Notes: generated by a model from the sequence alone, not told the origin. A stretch of DNA of 64,000 nucleotides from Haematobia irritans (GCF_050003625.1 NC_134399.1:218668975-218732974); one strand, 5' to 3'; counted from the stretch's first letter, positions 1-12,227 are shown. A program made the numbers and translations.

Positions 1-570
1 TAATAATTTGTGACTCTAAAATTTTTCGTTTAGACAATAACACGAAGAAAAGAGATAAAAAAGACAACAATTGACAAATAAAGAAGTTAAAAATGAAAAC
101 ATTTTGAATTGGCCGAGTGTTTCCAAAATTAAAACTGTAAAGAAAAAATTCCTGTTTTCTCAGAAAAACTGTAGAAAACTTAACGCAGAAAGAACACCAG
201 GGAGCATAATAGACATCTCTTAATGATTTAATGACTTAGGGTGGGTATTAAGTTCCAGTTTAGCCGTTAAATTGCCATTTTTATCATCATATAATTATAA
301 ATAAACCATATTAGTCATTATGTCTTGTATGACAATGTAATTTGTAAAGATACGGTACCAATAAAGACACAACAAAATAAAAATAAACACAATTTACTTG
401 AAGTAGTTTCTTTTGGCATAAATGTTGAATGAAAAAGTGTGCAAAAACAGGCGTATTAACCAAGTTGAAAATTCTTCATTAGATTCGTAACATCATACCC
501 ATTTTTTTCCAACTCTCTCATACATGTATGGACCTAAACTCATGAGCCTATGGAAAAAATAGGAAGCATA
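1..570. other. AT-rich intergenic DNA, no gene seen
   Basis: I see no coding potential. A stretch near 239-290 (GGGTGGGTATTAAGTT, then TTTAGCCGTTAAA) resembles one end of the TTAA-flanked MITE at 58087-58317 and is probably a decayed fragment of it. Confidence 0.5.
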
Positions 571-2023
571 CCCAATAAACACAGGATGAGCGTTTTTCAA
601 ATGCAACAACTTTTCAGTTTGAGGGTAAATATAATTTTCAACATAAATTCAACTTGACTTGAAATAGCTCATCTTCAATACATCTTCAAATTGTTTGCGA
701 ATTACTTCCAATTTGCCAAAATGTTGACGAAATCTTTGAAAAGTTGTTAAAGATAATATGAGAAAACTTTGACAAAACACTACCCTAAAATGCAACGAAA
801 AAACCATGTGGTTTTCAATACTTATTTGTGCAACGAAGTTCGTGGTCAATTGCAAGAAATAAAAAAAATGGAAAATTTTAGACAAATAACCAAATAGTTT
901 ATAAAAATAGGTAAGTGAAAATAAAAAATGAAATAAAACTTTAAGGAAGTCACTAAATGTATATCTCTTTGCAGAAAACTAAAATTATGGATTCTACGTT
1001 CGTGAAAACATTAAAAAGCTGACCGATGAAAAAATGGTGGACAATTAACTGGAACTGCTTCAAATAGTTTATAATAATTGGTACGTCAATATGAAAAATT
1101 AAATCAACACTTTAGAAAAGTCACTAAATTTAAATCTCTTTGCAGAAAACCAAAATTTTTGGATGCTACATTCTTGCAAACATTAAGAAGCTGACCAATG
1201 AAAAATGAGTGGCTTATCGACAAGAAAATGTTTCCAGAAACATTACAAGTGCAACCAATTAAAATTGTTAAAAACAACAAATTGTTGAAATCAACAACTT
1301 CTGGATGAAAATGGGCATCACATCGTCAGTTTAATTCATATGCTATTATCAGTTTAAAATGGATATTTTGTGAATTCCTTCTGCTGGAAATCAATTCTAA
1401 CACGCGGTCCAGTACGTTCCTAATTTCAAATTGCCCGCTTGTTAATAAATTTTAATGCTGTTTTATGACACCAAAAGGAAGGAAAACGAATTATCAATGC
1501 AAAAGTGTTTACTAATAATGTTTAAGATATTTAAAGTTTTGTTGTTTTTTTTTTTTTTTTTTTTTTGTTCTTATTTGTTGATATGTTTAATAAGATTATT
1601 ATTTATCAATTGATATTGTAGTGTATTATGTAGTGTAGTGTATTATTATATATTTTATTTTGATGAAAATGAATAAATTATACAAAATTCATAGAATTTT
1701 GGCTTTGACTTTCAATTTGAAGTGGGGATATCATTCATACAAATTTAGGTTGAAAAGTATTTGCAACGATGTTAATTTTGAATTTGACTCGCATCGAAAA
1801 TTGTTTGACAAATTATTGAGTAGCGATGCATTTCAATTTAAGGATAACACTTGAGATATTATTGCTAATGTGTTGAATTTCACTGTTGAGGGTAATGTCT
1901 GTTTTTTGTTGAGAACGCGATTTTCTCAACAATTTCTCAACTTGAATATTACTCTAATCCTTTGAAAAAATGTTTGAAAAATTGTTGAAATTTAGCATTT
2001 TTCAAACGTTTGTGTTTATTGGG
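571..2023. mobile_element. TA-flanked TIR element, CCCAATAAACAC family
   Basis: The element starts CCCAATAAACACA and ends in the inverted form TGTGTTTATTGGG, with TA on both sides (569-570 and 2024-2025), as expected for Tc1/mariner-type insertion. It is 1453 bp and contains an internal tandem duplication (890-1212), a T-run near 1546-1567 and only short ORFs with no transposase match that I recognise. Degenerate relatives lie at 28140 onward and 49126-49411. It is probably non-autonomous. Confidence 0.6.
890..1212 (+). repeat. Tandem duplication of an intron-like segment
   Basis: Two copies of about 150-170 bp (890-1038 and 1061-1212) each begin CAAATAGTTTATAA. Each carries a GTAAG/GTACG-like donor, about 65 bases of AT-rich sequence, and an acceptor CTCTTTGCAG followed by AAAAC. 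Copies differ at many positions, so the duplication is not recent. There is no long open frame across it, so any coding role is unproven. Confidence 0.45.
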
Positions 2024-2279
2024 TATAGACATCTTGTTATTTCAGATAATCTTTGGCCCTAATGTTCACACACCTAAACAAAAGAAACAACCGACAGCCG
2101 CTATAGTTGTGTTTGCATATAAACGGATAACATAAACTATGTATAATCGATTATCCAATATTCTCTGTTATCGCGGCCACAATGACGGCGCAGTTGATAT
2201 AAGTTGTTGTAGCCGCAGATAATGTTTCCTAGGTATGTTCTTCGCGCTATATGGTTTTTAGTTGTTATTTGCCTTTTGG

Positions 2280-2416
2280 TGGCTGAAGTTTGATTTTTTG
2301 AAACGGAAATTTGAAAACGCGGTTAGCTTTTTCTTCTGCCGGTCTCTAGAAGAGAATACAAAAATATCTAATTTATTGTTAGTGTTGTTTTAATTTATAT
2401 CAAATAAAACTTAAAG
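2280..2416 (+). other. Predicted 5'-UTR exon of the peroxiredoxin gene
   Basis: Non-coding stretch ending in a strong donor (CTTAAAG|GTGAGTACC, GT at 2417). The peroxiredoxin ORF begins two bases after a good acceptor (TCCTCCCATTTCAG), so an upstream non-coding exon is required, and this is the best donor seen. The 5' boundary is a guess. The upstream 2100-2279 segment has higher GC and paired ATCGATTAT-like motifs and could be the promoter. cDNA would settle it. Confidence 0.4.
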
Positions 2417-3289
2417 GTGAGTACCGCAAGATAAGTAAATATGTAATATTGTTTGGGAATCCCACATTGTCCAAAGGAGGGGAATCTATGAATAATGCGG
2501 AATCATGACTCAAAACCATTGGAATTGTTCAATAAATTGTGTTTTGCAAAAATATATTGTCAGATAGTAATGGCTAAGGGGCAAACAAAGAGAACTTTAT
2601 AGAAAATTTTCGAATTTCATTTACAGTAACTACAAAAACAACAACTAAGTTTAGTCTGTACTGATAGATGTGCATCGTCATTGTTCTGTTTCGCAAACTA
2701 AAAAGAAGGGAAAGATGACGATTGTTGCGTCTCTCATACGTCTCCTCCATTTCACACTATTCGCCGCCATCCCTTGCATGCGTTTTGTTTTTGCAAAAAG
2801 CTCAAATGGCCCCACTTACACATTGACAAACAGCCGTTTTTTTTGCGACATGGTTTTTCGATTTCTCAAACTATTGTGTTGGTCCCTCATTTTATTTGCA
2901 AATATTTGTTCCATCTCATAGCCATTGTTTGCTGCTTTATGATGGAAAGAAATTTGGGAAGTTTTAGTTTTGAAAGAAAACTTTCGACTACCTAAAAACC
3001 GGTTTGATAAAAATCTTCAAAAGTTTGATTTGTGAAGGGAAGTGACCTTTGCTAACCGGCAAGTATTTGTTGCGTAATTATTTGGGGAAGATTGACGACC
3101 ATTATAGGCATACGAAAACAGTTCGAACTTTGTACTACATATAGAGTATTATGTGAACTAACAATTTCCCGAAAGGGTCATATCTTCAACACTCGTCCGT
3201 GAAACCATCAAAATTAAAAATTTGAGATGAGCACGTTTGTGAAATGTCACTCACGAAATTTTATTGAATCACGCATGACATATTGGGAT
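2417..3289 (+). other. Putative first-intron sequence, no gene
   Basis: AT-rich sequence in the putative 5'-UTR intron (2417-8045). The overlapping short open frames near 2670-2995 have no recognisable domain and are interrupted by homopolymers. Confidence 0.35.
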
Positions 3290-3745
3290 CCCCCGTCGAC
3301 AATGTTTTGCCAGTCAGGGACCAGAAATGAAGCCGCCGACTATTTTTTGCCGCTCGGCGCCTCGCCGAATATGTCAACTAATCTCGACTCAAATTTAGCC
3401 GCCAATTAAACTAAAATATAATTTATATCAGATAAAGTTATTAATAATTGTATTTTTGCCAAAATTTTGAACCTTTCATCCATAATTAGTATGAATGAAG
3501 TTGTTATAAGTTTGCTAAAATTCAGCTCAGAAAATTTGAATGATTTTATTGATTTTAATATTGGCTGTACAACTAGCCTCATTGCCATTCGGATAACTTC
3601 AAATTGATTTTATAATGGATAATTGTCCGCACCCGAATAGACAAATTTATATCGGCTTAGCCATTAAGCCGCCTCGCTGAAGGCAAAAATTTTGTGTCAA
3701 CGGCCGCCGACAGAAACGGATCAGATTCATTTTCTGAGTGAGACA
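3290..3745. mobile_element. Degenerate MITE, GAATGAAGCCGCCGA family
   Basis: One end reads CCAGAAATGAAGCCGCCGAC and the other ends CAGATTCATTTTCTGAG, matching with decay the termini of the clean copy at 44806-45214. Internal sequence such as TTTAGCCGCCAATTAA also matches that copy. No TA duplication is preserved. A third decayed copy lies at 48838-49125. Confidence 0.5.
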
Positions 3746-3819
3746 TACATACATGGGTCGTGTAAATTGGAAGAAGTCACATGTACGAATGAGTTTTCGT
3801 GACTCACGATACCTCCAGT

Positions 3820-4075
3820 GCGACTTGCTCCATGCGACTTCTCTTTGTTTCAATTTCAAAAAAAGCCACTCGTCATACGTGTCTCGAAAAAAGACGACTT
3901 TTTGAGTTTTTCAACTTTCTCGACTTTTTTTATTTTAATTTTTATAAAGTCGAGTTTTTGCATTTTTGACTTTTTACAAACTTTTCTGGTATTGCAAACA
4001 GCGACTTTTTTTTAGAAAAAGTAAACTTTTTGCAAAATTTCGGGTTTTATTTTTTATAACTCTATGGAAATAAAA
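3820..4075 (+). mobile_element. 256-bp retroposed insertion with 20-bp target duplication
   Basis: Sequence from GCGACTTGCTCCATGCGACT to GGAAATAAAA is flanked on both sides by the identical 20 bases TGACTCACGATACCTCCAGT (3800-3819 and 4076-4095). A long TSD and an A-rich 3' end indicate LINE-mediated retroposition. The body is rich in CGACTTTTT-like motifs. No tRNA-type A/B boxes are evident, so it may be a SINE of other origin or a LINE 3' tail. A second copy lies at 6887-7148. Confidence 0.75.
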
Positions 4076-4854
4076 TGACTCACGATACCTCCAGTAAGTC
4101 CCAACTAAATTTCCGATTAACCTGAATCACGGAAATAATTAATTCTGTAGTTCCATTTGAAATTCACATCATATTTAAACATTTGTAGATGCAAATAAAT
4201 GTTGACAATTCTGTTCGTCACTGTGGTTAATAGATGGGGAATCACAGCATCATTGAACATCTATATGATGTATACTTATTGCGAGATTTATAGATATTTC
4301 AATGATTAATTCAGGCCCGTTATTATAAATAATATGGCTTTGGTTTTTCGAATTTATGGAATAAAAAAATAATGGCGTAGGTGTTACTAAATTCGTTTGT
4401 ATGGGTTAAACTGTCAGCATAGTTAACATCGTGAGCATTATGAAAGCAGTAGATATTTCCCTGCAAAAAAATTGCAAACATTTCTACACACACCAGCAGA
4501 TTTTTTTTTGTTGAATAACGCACAACGATTGTCTGATCTCGCAAACGACAACTAGTATCACGTGCACATCTCTAATTGAAATACGCATAATAAAAATCAC
4601 AACACCCTATTGCATATTTGATTTATTTTGGAGGAGATAACATAAGTGGGTTGAATTGAAATATGAGATTGAATATAGATTATAGTCTTGTTAGTTGACA
4701 CAAACAAAAAGTTCGATAACCCGCAAACATAGTTTTTGGAAGATTTTATGATTCTGGATTGTTCCATTTAGAGAAATGGTCATGATTTTATGGAGCCAAA
4801 TGAAACAGTAGAAACTACAAATTTTTACTGGTTAAAGGCTCATCCGATAATCGG

Positions 4855-4911
4855 GTGAGGACTGAATAGTCTAAGTGAGCTTGATACATCGGGCTGCACC
4901 TAACCTAACGC
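4855..4911 (+). repeat. SINE family I, 3'-end fragment
   Basis: GACTGAATAGTCTAAGTGAG followed by a CATCGGGCTGC motif and CCTAACCTAAC matches the tail of the complete SINE at 53998-54335, here in + orientation. The head is missing. Confidence 0.6.
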
Positions 4912-5350
4912 CATCATTCGTCATTTTGAATACGGTTTATTTCAAGACGCTATAATTTACATTGTCAGCAAAAATGAAAACAAAAATTGAGTATTTTCTT
5001 ATTCAATTTATTTTTAATTAGTATAAAACAAAAATTCATAAATTGCTTGAAAAAATATAACTGAAATTTATCATTTCATTTATTTAACAATACAGTAAGC
5101 CTTCGTGGCCAATAAATTGTATTGTTCTTAAAAATAGTAATACATTAATACTAATTGTAAAGTTATCAATACTAATCATTAATACTTAAATTACCCTACA
5201 ATGCCTACCACTCCACCTTCCTCACTTTGGCCAAAGTCACATAGAAAACTAATATTAATAAAAATAAACTAACACCTACCATTGGTAAATAACAGCCACC
5301 ATTAAATATATTCATTCAAACTAGTCAGTAGCAAGTTCCTAAATTGATTC

Positions 5351-6604
5351 TCAGGAAGCCCAAAATCCCTTAGTAGCAATAAACCCCCTCTCAAAAAGGG
5401 AACAATTTATTCGGGGTATAATTACCTGGGGATTTCTCACCCATCTGGAAAGAACAAATCCCTGAAGAAGTTCATGTAACAACCCATTTCTTTTCATCCT
5501 ATGGAAAAACATTAATCTCCGTGACAAAACGTAAGGTTCAAATGAAGAACCAAGAAAATCAATTACCTTATCTGTCACATGTTCAAAAATACGCAACCCA
5601 AAAACATAACGCACTACCCTGTTCAGAATCAGAGCAATCTTTGACCTATTATATTGAAACGTACAATATACCACCTCGGTACAATAGTTAATCTGAGACA
5701 TCAGCAAAGCATGGGCCAATATACGCTTGACACGCTCAGTGAAGTATATACCACAATTGTATAATTTCCTTAGTCCCAAAGTCACTCTCGCTGAGAGGGA
5801 AGATATATGTTGTCCAAAATCCAAATTCGCATCACTTGTAATACCGAAGCATTTTACCGTCTGAACAAACTGAATAACCTCACCACACATTCTGATTTGC
5901 GGATAGGTCACATTGCGATACCCCGCCTGAAACATAATCGCCGTCGTCTTACGTGCATTAATAACCAAACTATTATCAACCATCCAGGAATAAACAATAT
6001 CAAGAGCAGAATTCATGCGCCCCTCCAAACTATCCGGACCTTCCATCCCACCTGTAAATACAATTTGAATGACATCCGCATACATATATACTCTAACAAA
6101 ATTAGGTTCAAAGCATCCAACAAAATCATTCAGGAACATGATAAACAGGAGCGGTCCAAGTACAGAACCTTGGGGTACTCCTCAACTCAAGAATGCAGTA
6201 CCCGAACTCCGCCCATTCAATTCCACGAACTGCGATCTTCCATGCAAGTATGACAGAATCAGTCTACACGCAACTCCTGAAAATCCATAGTTCGCCCTAA
6301 GCTTGTTAATTAATAATGCATGATTTAGACGATCAAAAGTCTTAGACAGGTCAAGCGACACCATAGCACAGTTCTCCCCTCGATTAAGACTACATCTCAC
6401 ATGTTCAGTCAAACAAAAAAGCAAAGCCGTCGTACTATAACCCCTCCTATATGCATACTGATTACTATTCAATAAATTCCTAGATGTGATATACCCCACT
6501 ATCTGATACTTAAGTATATGCTCCATAACTTTAGAAAGAGCAGGAAGTATACTTATAGGACGAAGGTTTTCACATTCATAAGAGTTACCCTTTCCCAATC
6601 CCAA
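5351..6604 (-). pseudogene. LINE reverse transcriptase remnant (Jockey/CR1-like)
   Basis: Non-LTR retrotransposon ORF2 fragment, truncated at its 5' end inside the RT domain. Reading from 6604 downwards: LRPISILPALSKVMEHIL, then YRRGYSTTALL, then motif A as SLDLSKTFDRLNH, motif B as GVPQGSVLGPLLF, motif C, and a C-terminal region with LAHALLMSQINYC. Two inactivating lesions are visible: an in-frame TGA at 6184-6182 just before GVPQGS, and YADV in place of YADD, which loses a catalytic aspartate. Both halves are in the same frame, so this is a nonsense mutation and not a frameshift. No clear poly(A) or TSD was found. It sits in the putative peroxiredoxin 5' intron, in the opposite orientation. 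Confidence 0.85.
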
Positions 6605-6886
6605 TTTCCCAATCGACTAAAATGCAGTTTGGATCGAAAATGAAATTACTCGTTGTCATTTTGATGAACGATGACTGTCTAGGGTTAAGGATTATCTCAT
6701 CAGCTTCTTCAAACATATAATTTCGACAATTCGGCTAGATTGGAAGAATATTATTTTTACTTGGGGAAGCACAGAAATATTGCATATACTACACGCTGAG
6801 TTGAGAATGTTCTTTCACAGTCTCACAACTCCCCACGTCAAATTGGGTTGCTAAGAATTGCCCCCCTCATCCAAATTTTCATGGTT

Positions 6887-7148
6887 TGGCTTGCTCCATG
6901 CGACTTCTCTTTGTTTCAATTTCAAAAAAGCCACTCGTCATCCGTGCCTCGAAAAAAGACGACATTTTGAGTTTTTCAACTTTCTCGACTTTTTTTATTT
7001 TAATTTTTATAAAGTCTAGTTTTTCATTTTTGACTTTTTACAAACTTTTCTGGTATTGCAAAAAGCGACTTTTTTTAGAAAAAGTAAACTTTTTGCAAAA
7101 TTTCGGGAAGTCGATGGTTTATTTTTTATAACTTTATGGAAATAAAAT
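6887..7148 (+). repeat. Second copy of the 256-bp retroposed unit
   Basis: GGCTTGCTCCATGCGACTTC through TATGGAAATAAAA repeats the insertion at 3820-4075 with few differences, including an added GAAGTCGATGG segment. No convincing target duplication is visible here. Confidence 0.65.
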
Positions 7149-8045
7149 ATTCATAACAAACTACTTAAAACTAAGAATATATTAAATGTAGAATATTTAC
7201 AAATTTACCAATATCCTCATTGTATTATTAAAATTTTGACTTATAACGTAAATGAATTTTCTACTATTATGAAAAGTTGATGTTGGTCAAAATTAAAGAT
7301 CGATTAGTCGAATTTGAAGATTACGAAAAGTTCACTCCGATTTTTGACATATTCTTAATATTTCACCATTACAACCAGAAAAGGATCATTTTCCAGATTA
7401 AACCATAAATGAAACTATTTGCTTTCCATTTTTTAGTCTATTTGGATGTAGATAATATGAGGTTCTAAAATTTTAGAAATTTCCTGCAGAAATTAAATAA
7501 TTTTTTAACAGCAAATATATTTTTAACCTTGTATATTTACGACGAAAGCTTAGTATTGCTTAATGAAAATCAATAATAATTAATAATTCAAACAATAAAA
7601 GAAATATATTTAAATTTGTTTAAAATAAATTCAATAAAATTTGCATTAGGTTGCAACGATTAAAATAAAAAAAAAACAGTTTGCAATACATTCCAATTGA
7701 ACATGTTATTATGAAATGTACAAATAAAATATTGAAGGGTTTAATATCCAAAAAAGAACATATCGTGTGAGGATCCTCCCAACTTGTAAATAAAAGTGTT
7801 GTTAAAAAACATCCATTTGTTTTTAAGAAACTTTTTTTATATGATTTTTAATTCAGTTTTGGAAGAAAACAAATGAAGGAAAGTAGAGAGAGTGAAATTT
7901 AACATAATCGAAAAGTCATACATGACCTTAATATGTTTCCTTTTTCAAAATCCTAAGGATCCCTTGGGTGTTATTCCATACATTTGGAAAATATTTACTA
8001 CTTGATTATTAATGTCCGTGCAATTCTTTTTTCCTCCCATTTCAG
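7149..8045 (+). other. 3' part of the putative intron, ending in the splice acceptor
   Basis: AT-rich, with no gene seen. It ends with a pyrimidine-rich tract and CAG at 8043-8045, immediately before the ATG of the peroxiredoxin. Confidence 0.5.
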
Positions 8046-8630
8046 ATGCCTAAATTGACAAAACCAGCTCCCCAATTCAAGGGTACCGCCGTCGTCAAGG
8101 GTGTATTTAAGGATATCTCTTTGGCCGACTATAAAGGCAAATATGTAGTGTTATTCTTCTATCCATTGGATTTCACTTTTGTTTGCCCTACTGAAATCAT
8201 TGCATTCTCTGATCGTGCCGCTGAATTCCGCAACATTGGCTGTGAAGTCATTGCCTGCTCTACTGACAGCCAATATACCCATTTGGCCTGGATCAATACA
8301 CCACGCAAACAAGGTGGTTTGGGTGAAATGGATATTCCTTTGTTGGCCGATAAGTCAATGAAAATTGCCCGTGACTATGGCGTATTGGATGAAGAGACTG
8401 GCATTCCATTCCGTGGTCTTTTCATCATCGACAAGAATCAAGTTTTGCGTCAAAAAACCATCAATGATTTGCCCGTAGGCCGTAATGTTGATGAAACATT
8501 GCGTTTAGTGCAGGCATTTCAATTCACCGATGAACATGGTGAAGTCTGTCCAGCTAACTGGAAGCCCGGACAAAAAACAATGGTCGCCGATCCCAAGAAG
8601 TCTCAAGAATATTTTGCTGCCGCTTCATAA
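8046..8630 (+). CDS. Jafrac1: Typical 2-Cys peroxiredoxin (thioredoxin peroxidase)
   Basis: 194 residues, the usual length of cytosolic Prx1/2-type enzymes. It reduces hydrogen peroxide and alkyl hydroperoxides using thioredoxin. Visible features: peroxidatic Cys47 in DFTFVCPTE with Thr44; Arg123 in PFRGLFIID; resolving Cys168 in GEVCPANW; and the GGLG (90-93) and C-terminal YF (189-190) motifs of overoxidation-sensitive enzymes. There is no signal peptide or mitochondrial leader, so a cytosolic location is likely. The coding region is a single exon whose ATG follows a CAG acceptor directly, so the 5' UTR is spliced. AATAAA near 9133 could be the poly(A) signal. Codon use is far less AT-rich than the surroundings. 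The assignment to Jafrac1 rather than another cytosolic paralogue rests on recalled similarity and identical length. Confidence 0.96.
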   Translation: MPKLTKPAPQFKGTAVVKGVFKDISLADYKGKYVVLFFYPLDFTFVCPTEIIAFSDRAAEFRNIGCEVIACSTDSQYTHLAWINTPRKQGGLGEMDIPLLADKSMKIARDYGVLDEETGIPFRGLFIIDKNQVLRQKTINDLPVGRNVDETLRLVQAFQFTDEHGEVCPANWKPGQKTMVADPKKSQEYFAAAS

Positions 8631-9885
8631 ATGTTGTTGTAATAATCGAATTTACGATGAACAGCAGATCCTATCACAACAACAACAACCTATACAATAA
8701 TAAGATGTGATGGAAACGATTGATATGACTCACTCATCCATCATTAAACAACCTATACCAGTTTAGTTTGTTAAAAGATAACTACGTATATACATATTTA
8801 GATTTTAACTCTGGCAGTTAAACACTTTTTAAAATAGATTTTCTTTTTCTATTTGAAATTTCGAATCACACACGTATGCCCCAAAAAAACAAATAATCCT
8901 CATGTCACTACATTTTTTTCCATGTATGATGATCTTAATTTCCATTGAACACATGCAAAAAGAGGCCCTAGATAAAAGTTTCACAACTTTGTTTAGGTTT
9001 TTATCATTTTATATATATTGCAATCCATATGATTATATGTAGCGCTGTTAATCCCTATGTAATAGAATACACCTATAATAATCACCTGTATTCACCAAAT
9101 CGGTGATTACATGGGTATTTGCAAAGTATATCAATAAATGCACTTATCTGTGCTTACAAAAAAAACTGGAAATATTATATCAGTGGCTCTCACATATACT
9201 ACATACAATAATAAATTAAAAAATAACTACATATATTAAAACAAACAACTGGTAGTGGTTTCATTTATTCCAAGTGGACAATAGTTACTAACCAAAGGTA
9301 TGCCATAAAGCCACGAGTATTGTACCTACCTAGATTGATTTTTCTCGTAGTCACTATTTCATATGTCTTGGTGTTGTTCCATTGCTTTATTACTATTGCT
9401 GAATTTATATATATTTTAAAATCGATTTGTTTTTATCGGTGAATGTGTCATTTTACTACACCCCCTTTCTAATTGATAAAAACACATTGGGAATTCTCAC
9501 TTCCTTAAAGCCCATAATTTTACTATGTTTTTGATAACTCCGGGTGCCGGTTGAAGTGCACACGGTTCTGATTCTTTTGATAGGCGGAGGGCAAACGTCA
9601 TGTCTCGGCATTATTAATCTTTATAATGGTTTTTATGAATGTATCGCCATCACATAGCGTGGAGTATTTAAACTTTCTAGATTTGTCATTAAACAAATGG
9701 TAATGTATTCCATTCAGTTGTTGAATACACTATGGGTATTCGCTAATATTATGCTGTTGTTGTATTACTCAATAGCGTCATATAATTGCGAAATAAATTG
9801 CTCAGTACACAGTTTCCTAGTAAATAGTTAGGAAATTCTAGTTATAAACAAGTAATACCTGAACAAAATGTTCAAAATGTCAATG
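8631..9885 (+). other. Peroxiredoxin 3' UTR and intergenic DNA
   Basis: Starts with a CAACAACAACAACC tract at about 8678-8691. Candidate AATAAA hexamers lie near 9133 and 9210. No other gene or repeat is recognised up to the DINE-1-like element. Confidence 0.5.
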
Positions 9886-11808
9886 ATTTTTATACCCTCT
9901 ACCATAGGATGGGGGTATATTAACTTTGTCATTCCGTTTGTAACACATCGAAATATTGCTCTAAGACCCCATAAAGTACATATATTCTGGGTCGTGGTGA
10001 AATTCTGAGTCGATCTGAGCATGTCCGTCCGTCTGTTGAAATCACGCTAACTTCCGAACGAAACAAGCTATCGACTTGAAACTTGGCACAAGTAGTTGTT
10101 ATTGATGTAGGTCGGATGATATTCCAAATGGGCCATATCGGTCCACTTTTAAGTATAGCCCCCATATAAACGGACTCCCAAATTTGGTTTGCGATTGCTC
10201 TAAGAGAAGCAAATTTCATCCGATCCGGCTGAAATTTGGTACATGGTGTTAGTATATGGTCTCTAACAACCATGCAAAAATTGGTCCACATCGGTCCATA
10301 ATTATATATAGCCCCCATATATACCGATCCCCCGATTTGGCTTGCAGAGCCTCTAAGAGAAGCAAATTTCATCCGATCCGGCTGAAATTTGGTTCGTGGT
10401 GTTGGTATATGTTCTCTAATGACCTTGCAAAAATTGGTCCATATCGGCCCATAATTATATGTAGCCCCCATATAAACCGATCCCCCGATTTGGCTTGCGG
10501 AGCTTCTAAGAGAAGCAAATTTCATCCGATCCGGCTGAAATTTGGTTCGTGGTGTTGGTATATGTTCTCTAATGACCATGCAAAAATTGGTCCACATCGG
10601 CCCATGATTATATATAGCCCCCATATAAACCGATCCCCAGATTTGACCTCCGGAGCCTCTTGGACGAGCAAAAGTCATCCGGTCCGATTGAAATTTGGTA
10701 CGTGGTGTTAGTATATTGTCTCTGACAACCATGCCAAAATTGGTCCACATCGGTCCATAATTATATATAGTCCCCATATAAGCCGATCCCCAGATTTGAC
10801 CTCCAGAGCCTCTTAGAGGAGCAAAATTCATCCGATCCGGTTGAAATTTGGAACATGGTGTTAGAATCTGGTCTCTAACAAACACGCAAGAATTGTTCCA
10901 TATCGGTCCATAATTATATATAGCCCCCATATAAACCGTTCCCCAGGTTTGATCTCCGGAGCCTCTTGGAGGAGCAAAATTCATCCGATCCGGTTGACAA
11001 TTGCAACGTGGTGTTAGTATAAGGCCGCTAATAACCATGCCAAAATTGGTCCATATCGGTCTATAGTTATATATAGCCGATCCCCAATCACACAAAAATT
11101 TGTCCATATCGGTTCATAATCATGGTTGCCACTCGAGCCAAAAATAATCTACCAAAATTTTATTTTATAGAAAACATTGTCAAAATGTTATTTCTATAGA
11201 AAATTTTGTCAAAATTTTATTTCTATAGAAAATTTTGTCAAAATTTTATTTCTATAGAAATTTTTGTCAAAATTTTATTTCTATAGAAAGTTTTGTCAAA
11301 ATTTAATTTCTATAGAAAATTTTGTCAAAATTTTATTTCTATAGAAAATTTTGTCAAAATTTTATTTCAATAGAAAATTTTGTCAAAATTTTATTTCAAT
11401 AGAAAATTTTGTCAAAATTTTATTTCTATAGAATTTTTTTCAAAATTTCATTTCTATAGAAAATTTTTTCCAAATTTTATTTCTATAGAAATTTTTTTCC
11501 AAATTTTACTTCTATAGAAAATGTTGTCAAAATTTTATTTTGTCAAAATTTTATTTCTATAGAAACTTTAAACTTAATTATATACGTATTTAATCGGCCT
11601 TTTTTAGTTTAATATATACGACGTATGGACTATGTGGTATATATTACGGTGTTAGGAAATTTTAAGATACCTTGCCATCGGCAAGTGTTACCGCAACCCA
11701 AGTAATTCGATTGTGGATGACAGTCTTCAGTAGAAGTGTCTACGCAATCCATGGTGGAGGGTACGTAAGCTTCGGCCTGACCGAACTTACGGCCGTATAT
11801 ACTTGTTT
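9886..11808 (+). mobile_element. DINE-1/HINE-like Helitron-type element, family A
   Basis: The 5' end has an inverted-repeat hairpin (TATACCCTCTACCAT ... GGGGGTATA), then a TCATTCCGTTTGTAACACAT module, TAAAGTACATATATTC and CATGTCCGTCCGTCTG. The body is a tandem array of about 152-bp units (10138-11100; ATAGCCCCCATAT recurs at about 10310, 10465, 10615, 10770 and 10920). Near the 3' end, ATGGTGGAGGGTA is the inverse of the 5' terminus. A hairpin (GTAAGCTTCGG/CCGAACTTAC) follows, and the element ends in ACTTGTTT. Subterminal inverted repeats, a 3' hairpin and a TTGTTT-like end match the DINE-1/INE-1 class known from Drosophila. The long open frame on the - strand is only the translated repeat unit. 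Confidence 0.7.
11124..11572. repeat. 29-base AATTTTGTCAAAATTTTATT minisatellite inside family A
   Basis: About 14 units of a 29-30-base repeat, entered through CATGGTTGCCACTCGAGCC. The same boundary occurs at the element at 45772-46696, so this is an insertion of the CAYGGTTGCCAC element into the DINE-like element. Its other terminus is missing. Confidence 0.8.
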
Positions 11809-12227
11809 CGTTTTAAGTTCTTCCTAAGTCATTACTTTTAAAGTGCATACAAAAATACTCTTCTTGAGATGAATTTCACTGCACAAAAAGTTCTTTTGAG
11901 GTGATGTATAAAAATTCTTTTTTTTACACAATGTCCACAATAAATTTAAAATTTCTGAATTTTACTGTGTTCCATACACAGTAAGGATAAATAAAATAAT
12001 GGGAATTTTTTACAAAATATTTGAAAAGAGACATGAAATTTACAATAAAATATGTACTAGTATTATTCGAAAAGTCTTTAAATATAATTAAAAATCGAAA
12101 ATTTAATGTTTTTTAATTTTTGGTTTTTTAGATTAATACTAAATCTAAGGTCTCTAAATATGCAAATAAAATGATATTTTATTTCATATTTTTATCCCTT
12201 TTTTATTTTTGTTTAAGTGTATCCAAT
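11809..12227. other. AT-rich spacer between DINE-like elements
   Basis: No gene, RNA or repeat boundary recognised. Confidence 0.4.

Noticed and set aside
2670..2995. Overlapping 83- and 73-residue ORFs
   Set aside because: No domain, signal or conservation clue; they lie in the putative intron with homopolymer tracts.
5807..6253. 148-residue plus-strand ORF
   Set aside because: Antisense of the LINE reverse transcriptase remnant.
9929..11107. 392-residue minus-strand ORF with repeated TKFQPDRMKFASLR-like blocks
   Set aside because: It is the translation of the 152-bp DINE-like tandem unit; the plus strand gives an equally repetitive frame and no known domain fits.
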